In this document: piece after piece, positions 51,944-60,230 of the stretch | Layout: each line of letters begins with the position of its first letter | How positions within the stretch are numbered: position 1 is the stretch's first letter | DNA from: Paenibacillus daejeonensis DSM 15491 | GTDB taxonomy: Bacteria; Bacillota; Bacilli; Paenibacillales; Paenibacillaceae | NCBI RefSeq assembly: GCF_000378385.1 | Contig: NZ_KB899663.1 | Span: forward strand, 289,417 to 353,416 | Length of the DNA stretch: 64,000 bases | Reading direction: 5' to 3' | Made by a program: the position numbers and the translations under genes | The notes under the pieces: model-generated | The model's database searches: none | Seen by the model: the letters and a program-made list of their open reading frames with translations, nothing else | What the model was told of the DNA's origin: nothing

Positions 51944-51997
51944 GCGAGATTCCTGTTTATTAATGTGCAAAAGGAGCCTACGGTCACGGATCGATCT

Positions 51998-52027
51998 TAC
52001 GATCGCTGTTGTCCCCGAATTTCTTGA
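51998..52027. repeat. Short dispersed repeat core, copy B
   Basis: TACGATCGCTGTTGTCCCC followed by GAATTTCTTGA. It matches the reverse complement of 40529-40555 with about three differences. It lies downstream of the alpha-glucosidase; the surrounding gap 51944-52706 holds no credible gene apart from this core and the tandem array that follows. Confidence 0.6.
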
Positions 52028-52162
52028 TTTACTAAACGCTCCAGCGGTTGAAATCCGGGGACAAAGGCGAACGCTTCGCAGCATATGCTCCCGAAGTCGC
52101 TTTCTTTCAGAAAGCGTTGACCAGATTCGATTCCGTGCCTCTTCGGCACTTTTATTACGTTA

Positions 52163-52620
52163 AATGGCGGAATCCCGGCGAGTGGTGCAATTCAAGTGAC
52201 ATTGTGCACCTAAATCGGTGGAATCCCGCCGAGTGGTGCAATCCAAGTAACATTGTGCACCTAAATCGGTGGAATCCGGCCAGTGGTGCAATCCAAGTAA
52301 CATTTTGCACTTAAATCGACGGAATCCCGCCGAATGGTGCAATTCAAGTAACATTGTGCACCTGAATCGGCGGAAACCTACCGAGTGGCGCAATCCAAGT
52401 AACAAAGTGCACCTAAATCGGCGGAAACCTACCGAGTTGTGCGATTCAAGTAACATTGTGCACTTAAATCGGCGGAATCCCGTCGAGTGGTGCAATCGAA
52501 GTAACATTTTGCACTTAAATTGGCAGAATCCCGCCGAGTGGCGCAATCCAAGTAACATTTTGCACTTAAATCGGTGGAATCCCGCCGAGTTGTGCAATTC
52601 AAGTGACATTGTGCACCTGC
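52163..52620. repeat. Tandem array, nine units of 51 bases
   Basis: Units start (at GGAATCCC or its variants) at 52169, 52220, 52271, 52321, 52372, 52423, 52474, 52525 and 52576, all steps 51 except one of 50. The consensus runs GGAATCCCGCCGAGTGGTGC, then AATYCAAGTAACATTGTGCA, then CCTAAATCGGC. The part YCAAGTAACATT resembles CCAAGTAAACATT of the array at 23491-24290. Frames are open on both strands only because of the period. No spacers, so not a CRISPR array. Confidence 0.92.
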
Positions 52621-52706
52621 ATCCCGATACCCAGTCTCTGTCTGGTATTGCGTAACCGCTTCCTTTACAATGGAGGTGGAGCTTATTTGAAGGGAGCGGA
52701 GGGTGA

Positions 52707-53702
52707 ATGAGCAAGCATCGAATCATCTTGATCGGCCATGGTACCATCAGTGAGCGCTACATCGTCGCCTTGGGGAAATTGCCTCACGCCGAGATTGTGG
52801 GTGTCGTTGGCCGCAACGAGGAGCGTGTGCGGACCTTTGCAGAAGCGCGGCACCTTGGCACATGGGGTACGAATCTTGCCGAAGTCGCGGCACGCTCAGG
52901 AGCTACGGCGGCGGTCATTTGTACGCCGAATGCGGCGCACGCTGAAGGCGTGCTGGCTGCCGCCGCGCAGGGACTGCATATTTTGTGTGAGAAGCCGCTG
53001 CACATTGATCCGGCTACGAGCCAGCGCATGATTCAGGCCTGTGAGCAGCAGGGGGTGAAGCTGGCGGTGTCCTACATGCGCCGCTTTACGCCACATATTC
53101 AGGCAGTCAAAGCATTCATCGATTCGGGAGGGCTCGGACGGTTAAAGGTGCTGGATGTGGTCCTGAAGCATTATCGCGACGCCACGTATTATGATTCATG
53201 GCATGGCACCTGGGCGGAGGACGGTGGCGGGCCATTCATGCAGCAGGGTAGCCATATGATTGACCTGGCCAATTGGCTGGGTGGCGGCTATGATGAAGTG
53301 CTTGGTGCGCATATGTTCCGGATTGCTCATAAGATCGAGACGGAGGACCACGGGTATGCCATCATTCGTTACCGCAGCGGGGCGGTCGGCATGATTGAAG
53401 CTTCCACAGGCTGCCCGGGCACGAGCAGTGATCGGATTGAGCTCTCGGGAGAACGAGGCAGCATTGCACTGGACTTCGACGGCATACTTAGCTGGGAGGT
53501 ACCAGGTGTGGAACCGCCGTCGTCAGCCGATGCGCTTGACGAGATCCCAGCCGCATTATTTGAACGGCTGTGCGCCGATTTTCTGGAGAGTATCCAGGAA
53601 GGCCGATCCCCTTATGTGGATGGGAGAGAGGCTGCAGCTGCAACTGAGCTCATCGCTGCCATTTATGCCAAGGCAGGTGCGCCTCAGGACTTAGTAAATT
53701 AA
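52707..53702 (+). CDS. Gfo/Idh/MocA-family oxidoreductase
   Basis: NAD(P)-dependent sugar dehydrogenase-like protein of 331 residues. The N-terminal Rossmann fold starts IILIGHGTISERYIVALGKL, with the nucleotide-binding turn GHGTIS, then GVVGRNEER and the conserved CEKPLHID (Lys-Pro motif, about residues 95-102). The C-terminal alpha/beta domain includes MQQGSHMIDLANWLGGG, with the family catalytic His. Start is the ATG at 52707 preceded by GGAGGG. It stands alone between a repeat array and a terminator. Substrate not predictable; neighbours suggest sugar or inositol metabolism. Confidence 0.9.
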   Translation: MSKHRIILIGHGTISERYIVALGKLPHAEIVGVVGRNEERVRTFAEARHLGTWGTNLAEVAARSGATAAVICTPNAAHAEGVLAAAAQGLHILCEKPLHIDPATSQRMIQACEQQGVKLAVSYMRRFTPHIQAVKAFIDSGGLGRLKVLDVVLKHYRDATYYDSWHGTWAEDGGGPFMQQGSHMIDLANWLGGGYDEVLGAHMFRIAHKIETEDHGYAIIRYRSGAVGMIEASTGCPGTSSDRIELSGERGSIALDFDGILSWEVPGVEPPSSADALDEIPAALFERLCADFLESIQEGRSPYVDGREAAAATELIAAIYAKAGAPQDLVN

Positions 53703-53714
53703 GGTAAATAATTG

Positions 53715-53747
53715 GAAGAGGGATGCGGGAGCAACCCTTCTTTTTTA
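53715..53747 (+). terminator. Rho-independent terminator after the oxidoreductase
   Basis: GGG-a-TGC and GCA-a-CCC form a stem around GGGA, flanked by AAGA/TTCTT, with a T-rich tail TTCTTTTTTATT. Confidence 0.75.
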
Positions 53748-53891
53748 TTGCTATATCGGGCATTTCGCCCAATCGATTCTCCCATTCATGACTTTACTTG
53801 GCTTAAGAAGGGAACCCCAGAGGTTAGATTTTCCATGGTTTCTATGAAACTATCTGTAGTAGAGTAGTCTACGGATAGGAGGAATCGATGG

Positions 53892-54770
53892 ATGAAGTTT
53901 ACAGGTAAGATGCTAGGCTGGTGTGTTTTGATGGCAAGTATGGTTGTCGCACCTGTCGCCGCAAGCGCGGCGCCGGTAACAGTCACGAAGATCACCGTAG
54001 ACGGGACCGAGATTTCGACGCCTGCGGCGCTTCGTCATGACCGGATGATGGTGCCGGCGGTTCTGTTCAACCAATTGGGCGCTCAAGTGTCCTGGAACAC
54101 GCAATACCGCTCCGCTGTGGTACGTCAAGGCTCCTTGACGCTCGCTTTTTCGGTGCATCGAAGCTACTCTAATTTCGTTCGGGGCCAAGGACAGTGGCAG
54201 AGCGATCCACTAGGTGCGCCAGCTTTCCTGCAGGGTGGACGGGCCTTTGTTCCGTTAGCGTATACGGCAGAGAAACTGGGCATGACTGCAACATACGATG
54301 CGGGCAGTCGGACCGTGTCGCTGCGGACAAGCAGCGGCAACTACAAGCCCCAATCGATAGCCAATATTAACCGCGTGTCCGCTACCGCAGAGGATATGAA
54401 GTGGCTGTATCGAATTACGGAGGCTGAAGCGGGCGGTGAGAGCTACACCGGCAAGGTGGCGGTAGCAGCTTCGATTATTAACCGTGTGCTGGATACGACA
54501 GGCTATTGGCCAGATACGCTCAAAGATACTATTTTTCACGTAACAACTTATAATGGCAAATCTTATTATCAATACTCGCCAGTGCTGGACAAACGGATTT
54601 ATGACGCCGTACCGTCCGCTGAGACGATTCGCGCCGTGGATGAAGCGATGACTGGCAGTGACCCTTCCAAGGGGGCACTCGTTTTCTTCAACCCTGATAA
54701 AACCGACAATCAATGGGTGCGCAGCCGCCCGGTTACGATCGTCATTGGCAATCATGTATTTACAAAATAA
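53892..54770 (+). CDS. SleB-like cell-wall hydrolase with Cu-amine-oxidase-N domain
   Basis: Secreted protein of 292 residues. The signal peptide runs to about ASA/APV. A copper-amine-oxidase-N-like domain (about residues 33-145, MMVPAVLFNQLGAQVSWN and AFVPLAYTAEKLGM) precedes a Hydrolase_2/SleB domain (about 165-290). The likely catalytic Glu is in RITEAEAGGESYTGKVAVAA. SleB enzymes are lytic transglycosylase-like and act on spore cortex peptidoglycan; this architecture is common in Paenibacillus. Start is the ATG at 53892 with AGGAGG about nine bases upstream. Monocistronic, ended by a hairpin. A role in germination or wall turnover is inferred. Confidence 0.9.
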   Translation: MKFTGKMLGWCVLMASMVVAPVAASAAPVTVTKITVDGTEISTPAALRHDRMMVPAVLFNQLGAQVSWNTQYRSAVVRQGSLTLAFSVHRSYSNFVRGQGQWQSDPLGAPAFLQGGRAFVPLAYTAEKLGMTATYDAGSRTVSLRTSSGNYKPQSIANINRVSATAEDMKWLYRITEAEAGGESYTGKVAVAASIINRVLDTTGYWPDTLKDTIFHVTTYNGKSYYQYSPVLDKRIYDAVPSAETIRAVDEAMTGSDPSKGALVFFNPDKTDNQWVRSRPVTIVIGNHVFTK

Positions 54771-54783
54771 TATCGTTTGGACA

Positions 54784-54820
54784 CGGGTCTCCACGCTGTT
54801 TTGCGTAGGAGGCCTGTTTT
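54784..54820 (+). terminator. Terminator after the SleB-like gene
   Basis: CGGGTCTCCACGC pairs with GCGTAGGAGGCCTG (two G-T pairs and one bulge), followed by TTTTGC. Confidence 0.7.
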
Positions 54821-54855
54821 GCTTGGGACGGTTTGCCGAAAATGCAAAAAACCAC

Positions 54856-54882
54856 TTGGCACTCATCTGCCAAGAGTGCTAA
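54856..54882 (+). promoter_or_regulatory. CIRCE-like element (HrcA operator)
   Basis: TTGGCACTC, nine bases, GAGTGCTAA: one mismatch to the canonical TTAGCACTC-N9-GAGTGCTAA. It lies 57 bases before the htpG start, the usual place within the leader of a heat-shock transcript. It implies control of htpG by the repressor HrcA. Confidence 0.85.
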
Positions 54883-54938
54883 AATAACCATAGTCCAACC
54901 TTAACAACCATTGTTTTTTATTTGGGAAGGGAGAGAAT

Positions 54939-56837
54939 GTGCAAGTGGAAAAGAAGCAATTCCAAGCAGAATCGAAACGTTTGCTGGAGATGATGATTAA
55001 TTCGATCTATACCCAGCGGGAGATCTTCCTGCGTGAGCTGATCTCGAATGCCAGCGACGCCATTGACAAAATCTACTACAAGGCCTTGACCGACGATTCG
55101 CTCGTTTATGACAAGGACAGCTACTATATCAAAGTAACGGCGAACAAGGATGCCCGGCTCCTGACGATCTCCGATACCGGAATCGGCATGACCCAGGAGG
55201 AGCTGGAGAGCAACCTCGGCGTTATTGCCAAGAGTGGCTCGCTGGCCTTCAAGAAAGAGACGGAAATCAAGGATGGCCACGATATCATCGGTCAATTCGG
55301 TGTTGGTTTCTACTCCGCCTTTATGGTTGCCGACAGCGTGACAGTTGTCAGTAAAGCGATCGGCAGCGACACCGCTTATAAGTGGGAATCGGACGGTGCC
55401 GACGGCTACACCATCGAGCCGACATCCAAGGAGACCGTAGGAACCGAGATCACACTGAAGATCAAAGAGAACGGCGAAGAGGATAACTACGATGAGTTCC
55501 TGGAGCCTTACCGGCTGCGGGCCATCATTAAGAAATACTCCGACTTCATCCGTCATCCGATCAAGATGGAGATTCCGTCGTCCAGACTGCAAGAGGGCAG
55601 CGAAACGGAATACGAAGAGTACATCGAGGAGCAGGTCGTCAACAGCATGGTGCCGATCTGGAAGAAGAACAAAAGCGAGCTGACAGACGCCGACTACGAA
55701 GCGTTCTATCAAGAGAAGCGTTATGGCTTCGACAAGCCGCTCAAGCATATCCATATTAGTGCTGATGGCGCGGTCGTGTACAATGCGATTCTCTTCATTC
55801 CAGAGAACACACCATTTGATTACTACACCAAGGAATATGAGAAAGGGCTTGAGCTCTATTCGGCTGGCGTCCTGATCATGGATAAATGCGGCGACCTGCT
55901 GCCAGACTATTTCAGCTTCGTCAAAGGAATGGTCGACTCTGAGGATCTCTCGCTCAACATCTCACGGGAGATGCTGCAGCATGACCGTCAGCTCAAGCTG
56001 ATTGCCAAGAACATCAAGAACAAGATCAAAAGCCAGCTGCAAACTCTGTTGAAGGACGAGCGCGAGCGTTACGAGACCTTCTACAAAGCGTTTGGCCGCC
56101 AACTGAAGTTCGGCGTGTACAATGAATACGGCCGCGACAAGGATCTGCTGCAGGATCTGTTGCTCTTCCACTCCTCGACGGAGAAGAAGCTTGTGACGCT
56201 CGACGAGTATATCGGCCGTATGCCAGAGGATCAGAAGTATATCTACTACGCTTCCGGTTCATCGATCGACCGGATCGAGAAGCTCCCGCAGGCAGAGATG
56301 GTTGCGGACAAAGGCTATGAGATTCTCTACTTCACGGACGACATTGACGAGTTCGCGATCAAGATCCTGACCAGCTATAAGGAGAAAGAGTTCAAGAACG
56401 TCTCCAGCGGTGATCTGGGTCTGGATGAGAACGAGCAGGAGAATAAGGACGAAGCCACCGAAAACGAGCACAAGGATCTCTTTGAAGAGATGAAGAGCAT
56501 CCTGGGTGACAAGGTGAAGAGCGTCCGTATCTCTAAGCGTCTGCGCAGCCATCCGGTGTGTCTTACTACGGAAGGTGAGCTGACGATTGAGATGGAGAAA
56601 ATCCTCGCAGCGATGCCGAACAACGAGAACGTCAAAGCCGACAAGGTGCTGGAGATCAACAGCAACCACGAGGTATTCGCTTCGCTCAAGAATAGCTACG
56701 AGAACGACAAAGAAAAATTGGGACTCTACACCAATCTTCTGTATCATCAGGCCCTGCTCATTGAAGGGCTGCCGATTGAAGACCCGGTACAGTTCACCAA
56801 TGACATCTGTAAAGTCATGGTCACGCCGAGCGCGTAA
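54939..56837 (+). CDS. htpG: Hsp90-family chaperone HtpG
   Basis: ATP-dependent cytosolic chaperone, 632 residues, the normal bacterial Hsp90 length. Motifs: [15 protein letters not shown] (ATP-site Glu/Asn), [30 protein letters not shown] in the N-terminal GHKL domain; the middle domain has [20 protein letters not shown] with the catalytic Arg; the C-terminal dimer domain follows. Start is the GTG at 54939 behind AAGGGAG; the ATG two bases earlier is in the wrong frame. A CIRCE-like element upstream suggests HrcA control, unlike Bacillus subtilis, where htpG is not in the HrcA regulon. Monocistronic, with a strong terminator. Confidence 0.97.
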   Translation: MQVEKKQFQAESKRLLEMMINSIYTQREIFLRELISNASDAIDKIYYKALTDDSLVYDKDSYYIKVTANKDARLLTISDTGIGMTQEELESNLGVIAKSGSLAFKKETEIKDGHDIIGQFGVGFYSAFMVADSVTVVSKAIGSDTAYKWESDGADGYTIEPTSKETVGTEITLKIKENGEEDNYDEFLEPYRLRAIIKKYSDFIRHPIKMEIPSSRLQEGSETEYEEYIEEQVVNSMVPIWKKNKSELTDADYEAFYQEKRYGFDKPLKHIHISADGAVVYNAILFIPENTPFDYYTKEYEKGLELYSAGVLIMDKCGDLLPDYFSFVKGMVDSEDLSLNISREMLQHDRQLKLIAKNIKNKIKSQLQTLLKDERERYETFYKAFGRQLKFGVYNEYGRDKDLLQDLLLFHSSTEKKLVTLDEYIGRMPEDQKYIYYASGSSIDRIEKLPQAEMVADKGYEILYFTDDIDEFAIKILTSYKEKEFKNVSSGDLGLDENEQENKDEATENEHKDLFEEMKSILGDKVKSVRISKRLRSHPVCLTTEGELTIEMEKILAAMPNNENVKADKVLEINSNHEVFASLKNSYENDKEKLGLYTNLLYHQALLIEGLPIEDPVQFTNDICKVMVTPSA

Positions 56838-56858
56838 TAAGCCGCTGACCACTACATC

Positions 56859-56901
56859 AAAGCCCCCAGCAGCTTCCATTAGGAACTGGCTGGGGGCTTT
56901 T
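56859..56901 (+). terminator. Rho-independent terminator after htpG
   Basis: AAAGCCCCCAGC pairs exactly with GCTGGGGGCTTT, followed by TT. Confidence 0.9.
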
Positions 56902-56952
56902 ACTGTCATCAGGGACGGTTTGATCAGTATCAGCGACACATCTCAGACACAA

Positions 56953-57020
56953 CCATGACAATTGTCATGGTGAGGAGATGACGTTTATGACTACGAGGGG
57001 ATGACACTTTTCTTTATAAT
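56953..57020 (+). promoter_or_regulatory. DesR-type operator and des promoter
   Basis: CCATGACAATTGTCATGG (56953-56970) is a perfect 18-bp palindrome. ATGAC recurs as direct half-sites at 56978, 56987 and 57001. A consensus -10 (TATAAT) stands at 57015, while the -35 position is poor. This is as expected for a promoter that needs the activator DesR, encoded two genes downstream. Confidence 0.75.
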
Positions 57021-57089
57021 AAGGGAAGAAGATATTCGGGTGCTAATCGCGGCAGCCGCATAAGTTACCCCGAGGAGGCAAACGCTTAA

Positions 57090-58163
57090 ATGAATTCATC
57101 CGAATCTATTAAGGAACTCAAGAAAACGGTCAAGCCTTATGAGAAAACCAACACGAAAGCAAGTCTGTTTCAGATGGCGAATACGCTAATCCCGTTGGTG
57201 CTGTTATGGTACCTTACGTATCTTAGTCTCTCGGTATCTTATTTTTTGACCTTGCCTTTAGCTCTGGTTACTGCAGGGTTTGTCATACGTACATTCATTA
57301 TCTTTCATGATTGCTGTCATGGCTCGTTCTTCAAGAACAAGCGCGCTAATGATATCATCGGCACTATTACAGGTGTATTGACACTTGTGCCCTACCAGCA
57401 ATGGAAGAATACCCATAACATTCACCATGCCACTAGCAGCAATCTTGATAAGCGCGGGATTGGCGACCTGTGGATTATGACGACAGACGAATATCGCGCC
57501 GCTTCGTTCTGGGGCAAAGCCTTTTACCGTCTGTACCGTTTTCCTTTGTTCATGTTTACTGTGGGACCTGTATTCGTCTTTCTCCTTCAGTATCGATTTA
57601 ACCGTAAGGGTGCGCGCCGCAAAGAGCGTCTGCATACGTATTTGACCAATGTCCTGTTGGTTGTTCTGTATGGCTTGTTAATCTGGGCAATCGGTTGGCA
57701 GAGCTTCCTGCTCGTGCAGGGACCGGTATTCTTCCTCTCCGGCTTGCTCGGCATCTGGCTGTTCTATGTACAACATCAGTTCGAAGAATCGTATTTTGAG
57801 CACGACGATGAGTGGAGTTACGTCAAAGCTGCTGTTGAAGGCAGTTCCTATTATAAACTGCCGAAGGTACTGCAATGGATGACCGGCAACATCGGCTTTC
57901 ACCATGTGCATCATCTGAGCCCTAAAGTGCCCAATTATTATTTGGAGCAGGCGCATAACGAGACGCCACCGCTGCACAAAGCGACAACAATTACATTGCT
58001 GACCAGTCTGAAGTCGCTTCGCTTCCACCTATGGGATGAAGAGCGCAAGAACTTCGTCACCTTTGGCAGCCTGAAGCGTGTGGCAGTTGCTGGAGACCGT
58101 GTCACCGACAAGCTCAAGATGGCCAGCGAACCGCTCCGTAAAAAGAGCACAGTCCGTCCTTAA
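57090..58163 (+). CDS. des: Acyl-lipid fatty acid desaturase
   Basis: Integral membrane di-iron desaturase of 357 residues that introduces a double bond into membrane phospholipid acyl chains, restoring fluidity in the cold. Three histidine boxes are intact: HDCCH (73-77), HNIHH (109-113) and HHVHH (271-275). About four hydrophobic stretches surround them. Start is the ATG at 57090 after CGAGGAGG. The genes downstream are a DesK-like kinase and a DesR-like regulator, the same arrangement as the Bacillus subtilis des-desKR pathway. Delta-5 position is assumed from that relation. Confidence 0.94.
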   Translation: MNSSESIKELKKTVKPYEKTNTKASLFQMANTLIPLVLLWYLTYLSLSVSYFLTLPLALVTAGFVIRTFIIFHDCCHGSFFKNKRANDIIGTITGVLTLVPYQQWKNTHNIHHATSSNLDKRGIGDLWIMTTDEYRAASFWGKAFYRLYRFPLFMFTVGPVFVFLLQYRFNRKGARRKERLHTYLTNVLLVVLYGLLIWAIGWQSFLLVQGPVFFLSGLLGIWLFYVQHQFEESYFEHDDEWSYVKAAVEGSSYYKLPKVLQWMTGNIGFHHVHHLSPKVPNYYLEQAHNETPPLHKATTITLLTSLKSLRFHLWDEERKNFVTFGSLKRVAVAGDRVTDKLKMASEPLRKKSTVRP

Positions 58164-58167
58164 TCTT

Positions 58168-58266
58168 TGGTATAATGACAATTAAATATGTAAACAAACA
58201 ATAAATAAGAGTGTGAAGATGCCGTAATGGACAGTTCGTTTCCGTGAAGGCTCTTCATCACTCTTT
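58168..58266 (+). promoter_or_regulatory. Promoter plus leader hairpin before desK
   Basis: TGGTATAAT (TATAAT at 58171), an extended -10, lies just after the des stop. About 30 bases later AAGAGTGTGAAGA (58207) pairs with TCTTCATCACTCTT (ending 58265), followed by TTATT. This hairpin can terminate the des message, but it also lies within the leader of any transcript from the internal promoter, directly before the desK ribosome site. It may therefore attenuate desK. Confidence 0.6.
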
Positions 58267-58290
58267 TATTGGGCAGAGGGGGACGACCGA

Positions 58291-59424
58291 TTGAAATGGT
58301 ATCAAATCTTGCAACGCAATACGGGACTCAGCCCGTATGTATGGGTCGTCTTCTACATTCTGCCTTTTTATTTTGTCTTCAGCTCGACCTCGATGTACCA
58401 AACCATCGTCGGCGGCATTATGATCGTCGGCTTTTTTATCTGTTATGTACTTTCCTTCATTTCCAGGGGATGGCTCGTTTACGTATGGACGACCATGCAG
58501 CTGATCATTTCCGTTACCATGACGCTGTGGTTCGGTTATGTTTACTTTGCAATATTCCTCGCCTTTTTCATTGGCAACATCAAGCATCGGGTAGGCTTCT
58601 ACACGTTGTACTCGTTGCATCTGATGACAACACTGGCAACCATCAACTTCGGCTTGCTGGAGCGTAATCCCGTGATCATATCGCAATTGCCCTTCGTCTT
58701 GGTCAGTCTGATCGCCGTTATCCTGCTGCCGGTCACAACGTACCACCGCAACAAGAGCGATCAGTTGGAAGGCCAACTCCAGCACGCCAACAAGCGGATT
58801 TCGGAGCTGGTGAAGATGGAGGAACGGCAGCGGATCGCCCGGGATCTGCATGATACACTGGGGCAGAAGCTATCACTGATTGGACTGAAGAGCGATCTGG
58901 CCGGCAAGCTCGTGCACCGTCAGCCCAGCCGCGCCATGGCGGAGATGGCGGATGTAAGCCAGACCGCGCGCAGCGCGCTCAAAGAGGTGCGTAAGCTGGT
59001 GACGGAAATGCGCGGTGTCCGGCTGGAAGAAGAGGTCCATCGGATTCGCCAGATTCTGCTGGCCGCCGGCATCTCGTTCGAGCTGGAGGGAGATCCACGG
59101 CTCGGTGAGACTTCGCTGTTAAACGAGAATGTGGTTACGATGTGCCTGAAGGAAGCGGTCACCAATGTTGTCCGCCATAGTGAGGCGACGGCTTGCAAGG
59201 TGCGGATAGAGCAGTCGCCAACAGAGGTGGAAGTTGAGGTCCATGACAATGGCAGAGGCATAGAGCTAGGCGTTGACGACTATCGCGGTCACGGCTTGCA
59301 AGGCATGCGAGAGCGTCTGGAGTTCGTAAACGGACGACTGGATATTCGTTCAGAGGAAGGTACGAGCATTACCTTTACAGTACCGAATATTTTACAAGGG
59401 CAAAAAACGATTTCATCGTCCTAA
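58291..59424 (+). CDS. desK: Thermosensor histidine kinase DesK
   Basis: NarL-type sensor kinase of 377 residues. Five hydrophobic segments fill residues ~14-155, as in DesK, which senses membrane thickness. The HisKA_3 motif RIARDLHDTLGQKLSLIG holds the phosphoacceptor His187, almost the same position as His188 of Bacillus subtilis DesK. An ATPase domain with VHDNGRGIELG and GHGLQGMRERLE follows. Start is a TTG at 58291 with AGAGGGGG upstream. Expected to work as phosphatase when the membrane is fluid and kinase when it stiffens, acting on the next gene product. Confidence 0.93.
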   Translation: MKWYQILQRNTGLSPYVWVVFYILPFYFVFSSTSMYQTIVGGIMIVGFFICYVLSFISRGWLVYVWTTMQLIISVTMTLWFGYVYFAIFLAFFIGNIKHRVGFYTLYSLHLMTTLATINFGLLERNPVIISQLPFVLVSLIAVILLPVTTYHRNKSDQLEGQLQHANKRISELVKMEERQRIARDLHDTLGQKLSLIGLKSDLAGKLVHRQPSRAMAEMADVSQTARSALKEVRKLVTEMRGVRLEEEVHRIRQILLAAGISFELEGDPRLGETSLLNENVVTMCLKEAVTNVVRHSEATACKVRIEQSPTEVEVEVHDNGRGIELGVDDYRGHGLQGMRERLEFVNGRLDIRSEEGTSITFTVPNILQGQKTISSS

Positions 59425-59468
59425 GTGTATGCTGAGGATAGATGAGGGGAAAAAGGAGGCGTGAGCGG

Positions 59469-60068
59469 ATGCTGCGCATCGTCATCGCAGAGGATCAGCG
59501 GATGCTATTGGGTGCCCTGGCATCGCTGCTGGACCTGGAGGAAGATATGGAAGTGGTCGGCAAGGCGGGTAACGGCGAAGAAGCCGTACAGCTGGTGCGG
59601 GAGCTGCAGCCAGATGTCCTGATCATGGATATCGAGATGCCGCTGAAATCGGGTCTTGATGCAGCGGAGGAGCTCAAGGGAGCGGGGTGCAAGATCGTCA
59701 TTCTGACCACCTTTGCCCGCAGCGGTTACTTCGAGCGTGCTGTCAAAGCGGATGTCCATGGCTATCTGCTCAAGGACAGCCCCAGCGAGGAGCTGGCGGC
59801 TTCCATCCGCAACATTATGGCGGGCCGGCGCATCTATGCCTCCGAGCTGGTGGACGAAGGGTTCAGCGAAGAGAATCCGCTCACCTCGCGTGAGATTGAA
59901 GTGCTGGCACTAATCGCTGGCGGCAAGAATACCAAGGAAATCGCCAGCGAAATGCTTATCACTACAGGCACGGTCCGCAACTACATCTCCGTCATCCTCG
60001 ACAAGCTGAACGTCACTAATCGAATTGAAGCTATCACACGTTTCAAGGAGAAAGGCTGGTTCAAGTAG
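59469..60068 (+). CDS. desR: Response regulator DesR
   Basis: NarL/FixJ-type regulator of 199 residues. Receiver domain with Asp54 in VLIMDIEMPLKSG and the conserved Lys in GYLLKDSPSEE. The LuxR helix-turn-helix lies over the last 60 residues (LTSREIEVLALIAGGKNTKE and TGTVRNYISVILDKL). Start is the ATG at 59469 after AAGGAGG; an ATG at 59442 has no site. It would activate des through the palindrome at 56953-56970. The last gene of the des-desK-desR set, followed by a hairpin. Confidence 0.94.
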   Translation: MLRIVIAEDQRMLLGALASLLDLEEDMEVVGKAGNGEEAVQLVRELQPDVLIMDIEMPLKSGLDAAEELKGAGCKIVILTTFARSGYFERAVKADVHGYLLKDSPSEELAASIRNIMAGRRIYASELVDEGFSEENPLTSREIEVLALIAGGKNTKEIASEMLITTGTVRNYISVILDKLNVTNRIEAITRFKEKGWFK

Positions 60069-60097
60069 CAGTTACATGGTGCGCAAAGACGCGCTGC

Positions 60098-60141
60098 GAG
60101 GAAGAGGGGGCTTCCGATCGCTGTTGGCCTCCCTCTTCCTC
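60098..60141 (+). terminator. Hairpin after desR
   Basis: GAGGAAGAGGG pairs with CCCTCTTCCTC, extended inward by a GGC/GCC step. No T-run follows, so it may protect the 3' end or act as a weak terminator. The loop contains CGATCGCTGTTG, part of the repeat core noted at 51998-52027. Confidence 0.6.
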
Positions 60142-60175
60142 TCCGCTATCTGTGCATGAAACGCGAAATCCATGT

Positions 60176-60212
60176 AAAACGCCTGCCGTCCCCGAGGGAC
60201 GGCAGGCGTTTT
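60176..60212 (-). terminator. Terminator of the secreted-protein gene on the minus strand
   Basis: AAAACGCCTGCCGTCCC and GGGACGGCAGGCGTTTT form a perfect 17-bp stem around three bases. With A and T runs on each side it can serve both directions. It follows the stop of the gene at 60231-61334. Confidence 0.9.
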
Positions 60213-60230
60213 GTAGTGCAAAGAGCGAGT

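Noticed and set aside
52160-52747. Minus- and plus-strand repeat-protein frames
   Set aside because: Same cause as above; neither has a convincing start site, and the minus-strand frame overlaps the start of the oxidoreductase gene in antisense.
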